Source: Nocardioides daphniae (GTDB taxonomy: Bacteria; Actinomycetota; Actinomycetes; Propionibacteriales; Nocardioidaceae). Taken from it: a stretch of 64,000 nt of DNA. Of the stretch, positions 1 through 11,408 are shown one piece after another (position 1 is the first letter of the stretch; the number at the start of each line of letters is the position of its first letter). The stretch spans positions 1,116,001-1,180,000 of the forward strand of contig NZ_CP038462.1 of NCBI RefSeq assembly GCF_004777465.1. Direction: 5' to 3'. Under the pieces are notes generated by a model, which saw only the letters and a program-made list of their open reading frames with translations, ran no database searches and had not been told where the DNA came from. Position numbers and translations under genes: made by a program.

Positions 1-2
1 GT

Positions 3-41
3 CGTGGCGCGCCCGCCGGCGCGGAGCGGGTCGGGGTCTGA
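3..41 (+). CDS. C-terminal tail of an upstream gene, possibly mreD
   Basis: Only the last 12 codons are in the window; the TGA at 39-41 overlaps the ATG of mrdA (TGATG). The same overlap occurs between mrdA and rodA, so this looks like the previous gene of one operon. In bacteria the gene before the PBP2/RodA pair in the mre cluster is usually mreD. The residues themselves (small and charged) are not diagnostic, so the identity is inferred from context only. Confidence 0.4.
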   Translation, partial: RGAPAGAERVGV

Positions 42-2239
42 TGGCGGTCACCGGGGCTGAGCGGAGCCGGCTGCGCCTGCTGGTGCTGCGCGCCCTCGTG
101 CTCACGCTCTTCCTCACCCTCTTCGCCCGCCTCTACTACCTCCAGGTCGTCGGCGGCGACGACTACCGCGCCAAGGCGGCCGACCAGTCGGTGCGCGACA
201 TCGTCGTGCAGCCGCAACGCGGACTGGTCGTCGACGACATGGGCCGTCCCCTGGTCGCCAACCGGCTGAGCTGGGTCGTCTCGATCGACCGCTCCGTGCT
301 GCGCAAGCTGGAGGAGGACGAGCGCGACAAGCTCGTGGCCCGGGTCGCCACTGCGGTCGACCAGCGACCGGCCAAGGTCGAGCGGCGACTCCTCGACTGC
401 GGCTCGAGCGGCGCCGAGTCGGGTGTCTGCTGGAACGGCTCGCCCTTCCAGGCCGTCCCGGTGGCCACCGACGTCGACCAGGCGGTCGCGCTGCGCATCC
501 TCGAGCAGCCCGAGGACTACCCGGGCGTCGTCGTCGAGCAGCAGAACGTGCGCTCCTACCCCTCGCCCTTCGGCGTCAACCTGGCCCACGTGCTCGGCTA
601 CCTCAGCCCGATCACCGAGGAGGAGTTCGACTCGGCCTCCGAGGCGGACGACCGCTCGCTCAACGGTGCCTCGGTCGTCGGCCGTGCCGGCGTGGAGCGG
701 CAGTACGACGAGTGGTTGCGCGGCATGCCCGGCTACCGGCGCGTCTCGGTCGACTCGATGGGCCGCGTCCTGGGCGACGACAGCGAGATCGCCAGCACGC
801 CGGGCGACACGCTGGTCACCTCCATCGACGCCAAGGTGCAGGCGACGGTCGAGAAGGAGCTGGCCCGCTCGATCGCCACCCAGCGCGCCACCGTCGACAA
901 GGTCACGGGCCGCAAGTTCGCGGCCGACTCCGGCGCCGCGGTGGTGCTGGAGGCGAAGACCGGACGGGTGGTCGCGATGGCCAGCCAGCCGACGTACGAC
1001 CCCGAGGTCTGGGTCGACGGCATCACCGACAAGGAGCTGGCGCGCCTCTACTCCGAGAAGGCCGGCACCCCGCTGCTCTCGCGGGTCACCCAGGGCCAGT
1101 TCGCGCCGGGCTCGACCTGGAAGCCCTTCATGACCGCGGCGGCGCTGCGCAACGGCTACAGCGCCGACACCCGCCTCCCGTGCGGGGCCAGCTACCAAGT
1201 GGGCAACCGCCCCTTCAAGAACTTCGAGTCGGGCACCTACGGCACCATCGGCTTCGCCAAGGCGCTCGAGGTCTCCTGCAACACCTTCTTCTACGCGATC
1301 GGGCACAACTACTGGAAGAAGTTCGGCTCCGACGTCGACGACGTAGACGCGCGTGACCCGCTGGTGGAGGGCGCCCAGGAGTGGGGCTTCGGCTCCGAGA
1401 CGGGCATCGACCTGCCGGGCGAGGCGTCGGGCCGGATCGCCGACCGGGCGTGGAAGCGTGCCTACTACGACTCGCAGAAGAGCTACTACTGCGGCATCGC
1501 CAAAAAGCCGCAGACGGCCGACACCTCGGCGTTCCTGTACAAGTTCGCGCGTGAGTTCTGCGTCGAGGGCTACGCCTACCGCGCCGGCGACGCCGTCAAC
1601 TTCTCCATCGGGCAGGGCGACACCATGGTGACGCCGCTCCAGCTCGCCGTCGGCTACGCCGCCCTCTCCAACGGCGGCACGCTGTGGCAGCCCCGGGTGG
1701 GCAAGGCGATCGTGACGCCCGAGGGCGAGGTCATCCAGCAGATCAAGCCGAAGAAGGCCGGCAAGGTGAAGTCGACCAAGGCCCAGCTCGCCTTCATCGA
1801 CGACGCGCTCAAGGGCGTCGCCAGCGTCGGCACGATGAGCTGGAAGCTCGGCGGCTTCCCGCTCGACCAGGTCCCGATCCGCGCCAAGACCGGCTCCGCC
1901 GAGGTCTACGGCAAGCAGTCGACCGGGTGGGTGGCCAGCTACACCAAGGACTACGTCGTCATCATGATGATCAGCCAGGGCGGCACCGGCTCGGGCTCCA
2001 CCGGTGACTCGGTGCGCAAGATCTGGGAGACCCTGTACGGCGTCGAGGGCGACCGCGTCGTCCCGCGCCGCGCCGCGATCCCCGGCACCACGGCCCCCAC
2101 CGAGCTCCCGACCTTCGCGGAGGACGGCTCGATCCTGCCGCCCGTCGGCCCGATGACCGACAACCCCAAGAAGAAGGCGGGCAAGAAGGCCGGCGCGAAG
2201 GCCGGCCAGGGTGCCGGCACTGCGGGAGGGGCGCAGTGA
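41..2239 (+). CDS. mrdA: Penicillin-binding protein 2 (peptidoglycan D,D-transpeptidase)
   Basis: Membrane-anchored class B penicillin-binding protein, 732 aa, which cross-links peptidoglycan during cell elongation together with RodA. One N-terminal membrane segment (about residues 13-32) is followed by the PBP dimerisation domain and the transpeptidase domain. All three active-site motifs are visible: STWK near residue 358 (catalytic serine), SCN near 412 and KTGSAEV near 616. The C-terminus carries a low-complexity Lys/Ala tail (KKKAGKKAGAKAG) that is not part of the fold. The start ATG overlaps the previous stop and the stop overlaps the rodA start, indicating translational coupling in an mre/mrd operon. 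The alternative, a division-specific FtsI, is disfavoured by the rodA partner and the PBP2-like organisation. Confidence 0.93.
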   Translation: MAVTGAERSRLRLLVLRALVLTLFLTLFARLYYLQVVGGDDYRAKAADQSVRDIVVQPQRGLVVDDMGRPLVANRLSWVVSIDRSVLRKLEEDERDKLVARVATAVDQRPAKVERRLLDCGSSGAESGVCWNGSPFQAVPVATDVDQAVALRILEQPEDYPGVVVEQQNVRSYPSPFGVNLAHVLGYLSPITEEEFDSASEADDRSLNGASVVGRAGVERQYDEWLRGMPGYRRVSVDSMGRVLGDDSEIASTPGDTLVTSIDAKVQATVEKELARSIATQRATVDKVTGRKFAADSGAAVVLEAKTGRVVAMASQPTYDPEVWVDGITDKELARLYSEKAGTPLLSRVTQGQFAPGSTWKPFMTAAALRNGYSADTRLPCGASYQVGNRPFKNFESGTYGTIGFAKALEVSCNTFFYAIGHNYWKKFGSDVDDVDARDPLVEGAQEWGFGSETGIDLPGEASGRIADRAWKRAYYDSQKSYYCGIAKKPQTADTSAFLYKFAREFCVEGYAYRAGDAVNFSIGQGDTMVTPLQLAVGYAALSNGGTLWQPRVGKAIVTPEGEVIQQIKPKKAGKVKSTKAQLAFIDDALKGVASVGTMSWKLGGFPLDQVPIRAKTGSAEVYGKQSTGWVASYTKDYVVIMMISQGGTGSGSTGDSVRKIWETLYGVEGDRVVPRRAAIPGTTAPTELPTFAEDGSILPPVGPMTDNPKKKAGKKAGAKAGQGAGTAGGAQ

Positions 2240-3420
2240 TGAACCAGGTCCCTCGCCGCACCGGCTTGCGTGGCCCCGGCTTCGACTGGCTGCTGATGGC
2301 CGCCGTGCTCGGTCTGCTGGTCATCGGCACCCTGGTGATCTGGTCGACCACCTCCTCGCGTGAGGCACTCACCGGCGGCGACTCCACGGCGTACCTGCGC
2401 AAGCAGCTGGTCAACCTCGCCATCGGCGGGGTGCTCATGGTGCTCGTCATGGCCACCGACCACCGGTGGGTCCGCATCCTCGCCCCGGTCGTCTACCTGG
2501 GCGCGATCGTCGGCCTCGTCCTGGTGCTCCTCATCGGCTCGGAGGCCAACGGCTCGCAGTCGTGGCTGCGGGTGGCCGGCATGTCGATCCAGCCGTCGGA
2601 GTTCGCCAAGCTGGCGGTCGTCATCGGGATGGCGCTGCTGGTCGCCGAGCGCACCGAGGGCAACTGGCGGCGTCAGGTCGGCACCCCCGAGGTGTTCGGC
2701 ATGCTGCTCATCGCCGGCATCCCCGCGGCCCTGATCCTGCTGCAGCCCGACCTCGGCACGATGCTCGTGCTCAGCGCGACCGTCTTCGGCGTGCTGGCGG
2801 TCTCGGGCGCCCCGCGCCGGTGGCTCGGCGGGCTGGTCCTCGGCGGCGTCGCGGCGGCCACCGCCGCGGTGACTCTGGGGGTGCTGAAGCCCTACCAGGT
2901 CGACCGCTTCATGGCCTTCACCGATCCGGGCCTCGACCCGTTGGGTGCGGGCTACAACACCGAGCAGGCCCGCATCGCGGTCGGCAACGGTGGTCTGTGG
3001 GGCCAGGGCCTCTTCGAGGGCTCGCAGACCCAGGCCGGCTTCGTGCCGGAGCAGCACACCGACTTCATCTTCACCGCCGTCGGCGAGGAGCTGGGCCTGC
3101 TGGGTGCCGGGGCGGTCATCGCCCTGACCTGTCTGGTGATCTGGCGGGCGCTGTCGATCTCGTTCGCCACCGACGACATGTTCGGTCGGGTCGCGGCGGC
3201 GGGGATCGCCTGCTGGTTCGGCTTCCAGGCCTTCCAGAACATCGGCATGTGCCTGGGCATCATGCCCGTGACCGGCGTGCCGCTGCCGTTCGTCTCCTAC
3301 GGCGGTTCGTCGATCTTCGCGGGCATGCTCGCGGTCGGCCTGCTGCAGAACATCCACCTGCGCTCCAGCGCCGGGATGCCGGGCGCGACGCTGTCGACCC
3401 GGTCGTACGCCCTGCGCTGA
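2239..3420 (+). CDS. rodA: Rod-shape SEDS peptidoglycan polymerase RodA
   Basis: Multi-pass membrane glycosyltransferase of the SEDS (RodA/FtsW/SpoVE) family, about 393 aa, which polymerises lipid II glycan strands with its cognate PBP2 encoded immediately upstream. About ten hydrophobic segments are visible, and the family signature GVPLPFVSYGGSS lies near residues 350-362. The ATG at 2239 shares its first base with the mrdA stop; a GTG at 2236 is in frame, but GGGAGGGG at 2224-2231 is better spaced for the ATG. RodA is preferred over FtsW because of the adjacent mrdA and the lack of division genes such as murG or ftsQ nearby. Confidence 0.92.
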   Translation: MNQVPRRTGLRGPGFDWLLMAAVLGLLVIGTLVIWSTTSSREALTGGDSTAYLRKQLVNLAIGGVLMVLVMATDHRWVRILAPVVYLGAIVGLVLVLLIGSEANGSQSWLRVAGMSIQPSEFAKLAVVIGMALLVAERTEGNWRRQVGTPEVFGMLLIAGIPAALILLQPDLGTMLVLSATVFGVLAVSGAPRRWLGGLVLGGVAAATAAVTLGVLKPYQVDRFMAFTDPGLDPLGAGYNTEQARIAVGNGGLWGQGLFEGSQTQAGFVPEQHTDFIFTAVGEELGLLGAGAVIALTCLVIWRALSISFATDDMFGRVAAAGIACWFGFQAFQNIGMCLGIMPVTGVPLPFVSYGGSSIFAGMLAVGLLQNIHLRSSAGMPGATLSTRSYALR

Positions 3421-3459
3421 GCCCCGCGCCGAGCTCACTGCCGGGCCCGGGCGTCGGGG

Positions 3460-4581
3460 TCAGGGCACCATCGACACGAAGACGAAGGCAGCCAGCAGGG
3501 TCAGGTGCACGACGCCGTGCAGCGGCTTCGCCCGGCCCTGCCCCACGGTCAGCACCGAGACCATCATCGTGAGCGCCAGCAGCACCATCTGCATCGGCAG
3601 CAGCCCCAGTTCGAGGCCGCCGTCGAGCCAGACCATGGCCACGGCGATGGTCGGGATGGTGAGTCCGATGGAGGCCATCGCCGAGCCGTAGCCCAGGTTG
3701 AGGCTGTTCTGCACGCGGTCGCGTGACGCGTTGCGCACCGCGGAGATCGTCTCGGGGGCGAGGACCACCAGGGCGATCACGACACCGACCACCGTGTAGG
3801 GCAGCCCCAGCGAGGAGACGCCGCTCTCGATCGTGGGGGAGAGCAGCTTGGCCAGGCCGATCACGCTGACCAGGGCGACCAGCAGCAGGCCGACGCTGGT
3901 CCACGTCTCGGTGGAGGTGGGCGGGTCGGCGTGGTCGTCGCCGTCGAGGTCGAGCAGGCCGGTCACCCGGCCGAACTCGTCGCTGCTCACCGGCACGAAG
4001 AAGTCGCGGTGGCGCACCGTCTGGGTGAAGACGAAGACGACGTAGAGGACCAGCGAGACCACGGCGGCGAAGGCCAGCTGGGAGGTCGAGAACTCACGCA
4101 CGTGGCCCGACTCGGTGAAGCTCGGCAGCACCAGCGTCATCCCGGCCAGGGTGATCACGGTGGCCAGGGCTGCCCCCGTGCCCGAGGCGTTGAAGCTGAC
4201 CAGGTGGTGCTTGGTGGCCCCGACGAGCAGTGAGATGCCGACGATGCCGTTGAGGGTGATCATCAGGGCCGCGAAGACGGTGTCCCGGGCGTAGGTGCTC
4301 GCCCCGTCGCCGCCGGAGACCATGAGCATGACGATCAGCCCGACCTCGATCACCGTCACCGCGACGGCCAGGATCAGGGAGCCGAACGGCTCACCGACCT
4401 TGTGCGCGACGACCTCGGCGTGGTGCACCGAGGCCATCACCGCGCCGACGAGGGTGAGGGCGATGGCGACCAGGACGGCCCAGTGCTCGTGGTTGGCCCA
4501 GGTGGCCACCAGCAGGAGCAGAGCCAGTGGCGGGACCGCCACCGTCCAGCGGAACTTTCCGCGGACGGTGGAGGTTGTCAT
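3460..4581 (-). CDS. chaA: Calcium/proton antiporter (ChaA/CaCA family)
   Basis: Integral membrane cation/proton exchanger of about 373 aa with 10-11 hydrophobic segments. Both alpha-repeat signatures of the CaCA superfamily are visible: AVAVTVIEVGLIVMLM in the N-terminal half and VVIALVVLAPETISAVRNA in the C-terminal half, each with the conserved acidic residue within a helix. It probably expels Ca2+ (or Na+/K+) in exchange for protons. I chose ATG 4581, 20 bases after the kinase stop. An in-frame ATG at 4632 would overlap the kinase gene and add a non-conserved leader; neither has a strong Shine-Dalgarno sequence. It follows the histidine kinase on the same strand and may be co-transcribed with it. 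Confidence 0.82.
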   Translation of the reverse strand: MTTSTVRGKFRWTVAVPPLALLLLVATWANHEHWAVLVAIALTLVGAVMASVHHAEVVAHKVGEPFGSLILAVAVTVIEVGLIVMLMVSGGDGASTYARDTVFAALMITLNGIVGISLLVGATKHHLVSFNASGTGAALATVITLAGMTLVLPSFTESGHVREFSTSQLAFAAVVSLVLYVVFVFTQTVRHRDFFVPVSSDEFGRVTGLLDLDGDDHADPPTSTETWTSVGLLLVALVSVIGLAKLLSPTIESGVSSLGLPYTVVGVVIALVVLAPETISAVRNASRDRVQNSLNLGYGSAMASIGLTIPTIAVAMVWLDGGLELGLLPMQMVLLALTMMVSVLTVGQGRAKPLHGVVHLTLLAAFVFVSMVP

Positions 4582-4601
4582 GGGGAGAAACTTACGGGGG
4601 G

Positions 4602-6640
4602 TCACTCGGGGGTCGAGGAGTCGGCTGGCCACTGGGCCGCCGGCAGGGTGAACGCGAAGGTCGCGCCTCCGCGCTCGTTGGTGCAGGCGGAGATCTGTCC
4701 GCCGTGCCGCTCGACGATCCGGCGGCAGGCCGCCAGCCCCATGCCGTAGCCCTCCTTGTCCTGGGCCGCCCCCGAGGCACGGTGGTAGTCGTCGAAGATG
4801 CGGTCCTCCTCGCCCACGGGCAGGCCGATGCCCTCGTCGCTGACCTCCACGCGGACCCAGCCCCGTTGGTCGGGCACCGACCGCACGGTGATCGTCGGCG
4901 TCGCGCCCGGGCGTACGAACTTGGAGGCGTTGCCGATCAGGTTGGCCAGGAGCTGTCGCACCAGTCCCAGGTCGGCGCGGACGTGGTGCGGGGTGTCGAC
5001 GGTGAAGACGTGGGGGCCGGTCTCGCTCGCGTGCGCGACCACGGCGCGCACGGGCGTGGCCAGGGGGAAGGCCTCCAGGAAGAGGGCCCCCTCGCGGACG
5101 ACCGTGTAGTCGAGCCAGTCCGAGATCACCTCACGCATCCGGCGGTTGCTCGCGCGGGCCCTGACCAGCAACGCGCCGGCCTCCTCGGGGTCACGGCTGC
5201 TGAGCGCCTCCTCGGCCATCTCGAGCCAGCCCTCCAGGCTGGTCAGCGGCGAGCGCAGGTCGTGCGCCACCAGGCCGGCGAAGCCGCTCAGCTCCTGCAG
5301 GCGGGCGTGGTGCTCGGTGATGTCGGTGAGGAAGAGCATCCAGCCGTCCTCGGGGTCGGCGCTGACCCGGGTGACGGTCTGGCGCAGGAGCCGTGACCCG
5401 TCGTCGACGCCGAGGTTGATGTAGGCGGCCTCGATCAGCTCCTGGTCGCTGAGGCTGGAGCCATCCAGCCGGGTGAGGCCGAACCACGACGTCCAGCTCT
5501 CCGGGGGGCTGGCCGGGAACGAGCGTCCCAGGAGGGTGACCGCGGCGCCGTTGTACATGCGTATGTCGAGGTGCCGGTCGACCAGGATGACGCCGTCGTG
5601 CATCGACTCGAAGACGTTCTGCAGGATCTCCAGCCGTCGTCTGGCTCGGCCGCGCTCGCGCTCGAGGTCCTCGACCAGCTGCTCGCGCCGCTGGCTGAGC
5701 TGGGCGACCAGGAGGGCGACCAGGATGAAGGTGGAGACCACCAGGTCCATCACGGTGCCCAGCGGCACCGGGCTGTCGGCGTTCTCGATCGTGTTCAGCG
5801 ACGGTGAGAAGAGGATGCTCACCAGCCCGATCAGGAGTCCGAAGGTGTTCGTCACCCAGGGCCCGTGGGTGAGCGCCACGTAGACGACGGGGAGCACCGC
5901 CAGCCAGGCCATGTTGACGCGCCGGTGGAGTACACCCACCACAACAGCCCGACCGAGAGGAGCCAGACGGCCAGGATGCGCAGCCACGGCTCACGCAGGG
6001 TGGCCGGGGACCAGGTCCCGAACGTGATGAGCGTCGTGGCGCCGCCGACGCTGGTGACGACGAAGACGTGGGCCATCCACTGCAGCGCCACGCTGGTCGA
6101 GACGTGGCCCAGGTGGAGGCCCGGCGCGGCGCCGATCACCAGCCCGACCGCTCCGCTGACCAGGGCCCCGACGGCCAGCAGGCCCAGGTCGCGGGCCGAG
6201 GTGGGGGCCCAGTTGCGGACCCACGCGTTGCGCCAGGCCGTCACCCCCGTCAGGTGGGGGTGGGCGGGGGAGCGCAGGACGTGGCGGCCCCAGCGGTAGA
6301 GGAAGGCCATCAGGAAGGCCTGGAGCGGGACGGCCACGACGCTGCGGGCGGTGTCCGAGGCCGACGCGTCCATGGACAGTGCGGTCGCGGCGGCCATGAC
6401 CGCGAGCGTTGCGACGGTCAGGGCGAAGCGTCGGGTGGGCCGTGGGAGCAGGCCGGGGGCGTTCCAGTCGAGGGTGATCCAGGTGAAGGCGACGGTCGAG
6501 AAGAGCCAGACGTGGGGCATCTGGCCGACCTCGCCGGTCGCCTCGGCGCCGTAGACGGACAGGCACAGCACAGCGGCAGCGATCCCCCACAGGACCCAGT
6601 ACCACTTGTCCGGTCGCTCGACCGTCGTTGCCGCCGCCAC
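4602..6640 (-). CDS. MASE1-PAS sensor histidine kinase (frameshifted)
   Basis: Sensor kinase of about 680 aa split between two frames. The N-terminal frame (6640 to about 5920) encodes roughly eight membrane helices resembling a MASE1 sensor. The second frame encodes the last helices, a PAS domain (FESMHDGVILVDRHLD), a HisKA dimerisation helix with phospho-acceptor GLVAHDLRSPL, and a HATPase domain with N box (NLIGNASKF), G1 (DEGIGL) and G2 (GYGMGLAACRRI). The reading frame slips near 5919-5924 in GGCGCG; the total length is one base short of a multiple of three, so one missing base restores a single protein. The start is GTG 6640, preceded by GGGGAGAGGG. No response regulator is adjacent. 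The break may be a sequencing error. Confidence 0.8.
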
Positions 6641-6779
6641 GGTGTCCCTCTCCCCGGGCAGACGCCCGACCCCCCACGAAACTGCCCACACTCTAGGGGC
6701 ATCGGCTCTCGGCTGCGGTCCAACTGGAGTTTCGGCGTACCCTTGTTGACCGTCCTGATCCCGACCGGTGAGGTCCCGC

Positions 6780-8762
<1,983 letters not shown>

Positions 8763-8770
8763 GGGCGACG

Positions 8771-9046
8771 ATGGCACGCAAGGACGAGGAGCCCAAGGGC
8801 CGCCCGACGCCTCCGCAGAAGGGGGAGCGTCCCGGCATCGAGGAGGCGTTCCGTTCCTCCGGCGAGGGGCCGAGCGCCGCCGCGGGCTTCGCCACCGCAG
8901 GCGTCTTCGTGCTGATCGCGCTGGCGATCGGGGGAGTGGTCTGGGGTGCGGCGCAGCTCGACATCCCGATGTTCCCGGTGGTGCTGGTCGTGATCGCCGC
9001 GCTCTTCGGCGCCTTCACTCTGCTGCAGCGCAGCGTCAAGGACTGA
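8771..9046 (+). CDS. Small two-helix membrane protein
   Basis: 91-aa protein with a charged, proline-rich N-terminal 40 residues and two hydrophobic segments (about residues 38-58 and 64-84) ending in a basic tail. It starts nine bases after the radical SAM stop with a GAGGG Shine-Dalgarno sequence, so it is probably co-transcribed. The architecture suggests a cytoplasmic tail followed by a helical hairpin. I do not recognise a function. Confidence 0.7.
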   Translation: MARKDEEPKGRPTPPQKGERPGIEEAFRSSGEGPSAAAGFATAGVFVLIALAIGGVVWGAAQLDIPMFPVVLVVIAALFGAFTLLQRSVKD

Positions 9047-9060
9047 CGTACGACCCGGGC

Positions 9061-10274
9061 TCAGGCCGCGCGGGCAGCCCTCGCGGCCCGAGCGGCGATC
9101 TGGTCCTCGAGGCGCATCGGGCGACCGACGTACATGCCCAGGGCCACGAGCGGCACCAGCAGGCCGAGCATCAGCACCAGCGGCCAGGTCCAGCCGTCGG
9201 TCGCGCCGTGCACCAGCCCGACCACGAACGGGCCGGGCGCCGCGATCAGGTAGCCGACCGACTGCGCGAAGCCTGACAGTGCAGCGGTGCCCTCGGGCGT
9301 CCGCGCGCGCAGGCTGATCAGCACCAGGATCAGCGGGAAGGTCATCGCTCCGACGCCGCTCAGGGCTGCCCACAGTGGCGCCACCCGCTCCGGGAGCACC
9401 AGCAGCCCGACGAAGGCGACCGGGTAGCAGGCCATCACCGCGAGCATCAGCGGGCGCTGGTCGTGGACCCGGCCGACCAGTGTCGGCAGCACCAGGCTGA
9501 GCGGGATGCCGACCGCGGCGATGACGCCGACGAAGAGGCCCGCCTCGGTCGCGGAGTAGCCGTTGTCGCGCCACAGCTGCGCGAACCAGCCGAACATCGT
9601 GTACGCGAGTGCGGACTGCACGCCGAAGAAGCCGGCGAGGGCCCAGCCCAGCGGCGTACGCGCGACCTGGCCGAACGTGATCGTGGCCGCGCGCTCCTCG
9701 GGTCGCCGGTCGTGAACCATCAGGCTGATCCACGGCAGGGCGGCGAGTGCAGCCAGCACGGCCCACAGCCCCAGCCCCCAGCGCCAGCTGCCGAGGGCGT
9801 CGGAGACCGGCACGGTGGCGGTGAAGGCGAGGGTGAGCCCGACCGCCATCGCGGTCGTGTAGAGCGCGGTCGCGGTGCCGATCCGCCGCGGGAAGTGCAG
9901 CTTGACCAGCGAGGGCGTCAGCACGTTGGCGCAGGCCATGCCCGAGACCGCGAGCAGGGTGAAGAGCAGGAAGAGCACCTGGTCACCGGTGAGTGCGCGC
10001 AGGGTGAGCCCGGCGACGACGGAGACCAGGGAGAGGAAGAGCACCCGGTGCAGTCCCACCGTGCGCGCCAGCCAGGGCGCCGCGGCGCCGACGAGCGCGA
10101 AGGCGAGCACCGGCAACGAGGTCAGCAGGCCGGCCGTGGGGGCGAGAGGTCGAGGCCCGCACGCACCTCCGCGAGGACCGGTCCGACGCTCACCGCCGCG
10201 GGTCTCAGGTTGAGGGCCAGGAGGACCAGACCGAGGAGGACGAGTGTGCGGTTGCGGGGGGACACCTGATTCAT
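9061..10274 (-). CDS. MFS transporter, CynX/NimT-like (frameshifted)
   Basis: Twelve-helix major facilitator transporter of about 404 aa. The first helix and the LNLRPAAVSVGPVLAEV stretch, typical of the CynX/NimT (cyanate/nitroimidazole) group, lie in one frame starting at ATG 10274. The remaining eleven helices continue in another frame from PTAGLLTSLPVLAFALVG. The frames join at the run of five G at 10138-10142; one additional G restores the protein and the total length is one base short, so this looks like a homopolymer error. The gene sits on the opposite strand between two genes usually found together (radical SAM and DUF2344), suggesting later insertion. The substrate cannot be told from sequence. 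Confidence 0.8.
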
Positions 10275-10340
10275 TCTCGTCCCGCCCACCCCCGCCCGAC
10301 GAAATCGGAGATGGCGGCCCGGCCGGGCTACCGTGTGGCC

Positions 10341-11057
10341 GTGCCACGTACGCAGCCCGAGCAGCAGGCCCCGCCCGTCCAGCGACTTCGCGTCCGCTAC
10401 GCCAAGCGGGGACGTCTGCGCTTCACCAGCCACCGCGACTTCTCGCGTGCCTTCGAGCGGGCGATCTTCCGCGCACGCCTGCCCATGGCGTACTCCTCGG
10501 GATTCAACCCGCACCCGCGCATCTCGTACGCCGGGGCCGCGCCGACCGGATCGGCGTCCGAGGCGGAGTACCTGGAGATCGGCCTGGCGCAGGTGCTCGA
10601 CCCGGCCGAGGTGCACCGCATGCTCGACGAGTCGCTGCCCGACGGCCTCGACGTGCTCGAGGTCGTGGAGTCGCCCGGCGGCTCGCTGGCCGATCTCCTG
10701 CAGGCCAGCCGCTGGCGCATCACGCTGCCCGGCGCCGGTGACCTCAACGGTCTCGTGGAGGCCTTCCTGGCCGCGGAGACGGTGACCGTGGAGCGGATGA
10801 CGAAGAAGGGCCTGCGCGAGTTCGACGCCCGCGCCGCCGTGCTCTCCCTCGAGGCGCAGACCTCGGGCGACGTCACGGTGCTCGACGTCGTCATCGAGCA
10901 CGTGGTCCCGGCCGTGCGCCCCGACGACGTGCTGACCGCGCTGGCCTCGGTGGGGGAGTTCCCGACCGGGATCGTGCCGCTGCTGACCCGGGTCGCCCAG
11001 GGCCCCCTGGAGCGTGCGACCGGCACGGTGCGCGACCCGCTGACGCCTGCGTCATAG
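10341..11057 (+). CDS. TIGR03936 family / DUF2344 protein, radical SAM partner
   Basis: About 238 aa. The N-terminal motif RLRVRYAKRGRLRFTSHRD followed by YSSGFNPHPRISYA is characteristic of DUF2344/TIGR03936, the domain linked or fused to the TIGR03960 radical SAM protein encoded at 6780-8762. I start it at GTG 10341: TACCGT lies at 10329-10334, exactly six bases upstream, and no Shine-Dalgarno sequence is present, matching the leaderless pattern of this window. A GTG at 10335 is the alternative. It lies upstream of rne in the conserved actinobacterial order. Biochemical role unknown; it probably assists the radical SAM enzyme. Confidence 0.8.
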   Translation: MPRTQPEQQAPPVQRLRVRYAKRGRLRFTSHRDFSRAFERAIFRARLPMAYSSGFNPHPRISYAGAAPTGSASEAEYLEIGLAQVLDPAEVHRMLDESLPDGLDVLEVVESPGGSLADLLQASRWRITLPGAGDLNGLVEAFLAAETVTVERMTKKGLREFDARAAVLSLEAQTSGDVTVLDVVIEHVVPAVRPDDVLTALASVGEFPTGIVPLLTRVAQGPLERATGTVRDPLTPAS

Positions 11058-11408
11058 GGACGTTTGCGCGGCCGTGTGCGAGAATGACGGCGGTCGCACC
11101 GTGCGGCACCCGTCACAGGGTGTGACCCGACGACGTTCTCGCCGTGCTGGTCCGTCCAGCTCGGCACGTGGGATGAAGGTCGTCACCAGACCGCGACGCG
11201 GCCCGGGGAGTCGGTGACAGAGGCCCCCCGCGTACCTCCTGGGAGACCGGGTGGGCGAGGGCCCCGCGACCGCGGCAGGTGACCGACACGCTTCCCGCGA
11301 CGCAGCAGCGGAGGGGTCGCCGCCACCTACAGGCTTTGCGTCAGGCTCCTGGACACTCGGGGCCCGGCGTCCTACACCCCGGTGCCAGGCACCGGTCGAG
11401 GAGCTCAC
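11058..11408 (+). promoter_or_regulatory. Long leader region of rne
   Basis: 351 bases without a convincing protein-coding gene. A possible -10 (GAGAAT, 11080-11085) lies near its 5' end, which would give an untranslated leader of about 300 bases rich in G+C and short inverted repeats. The 3' end holds the GAGGAG ribosome-binding site (11398-11403). RNase E leaders in enterobacteria mediate autoregulation; whether this one does is inference. Confidence 0.35.
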
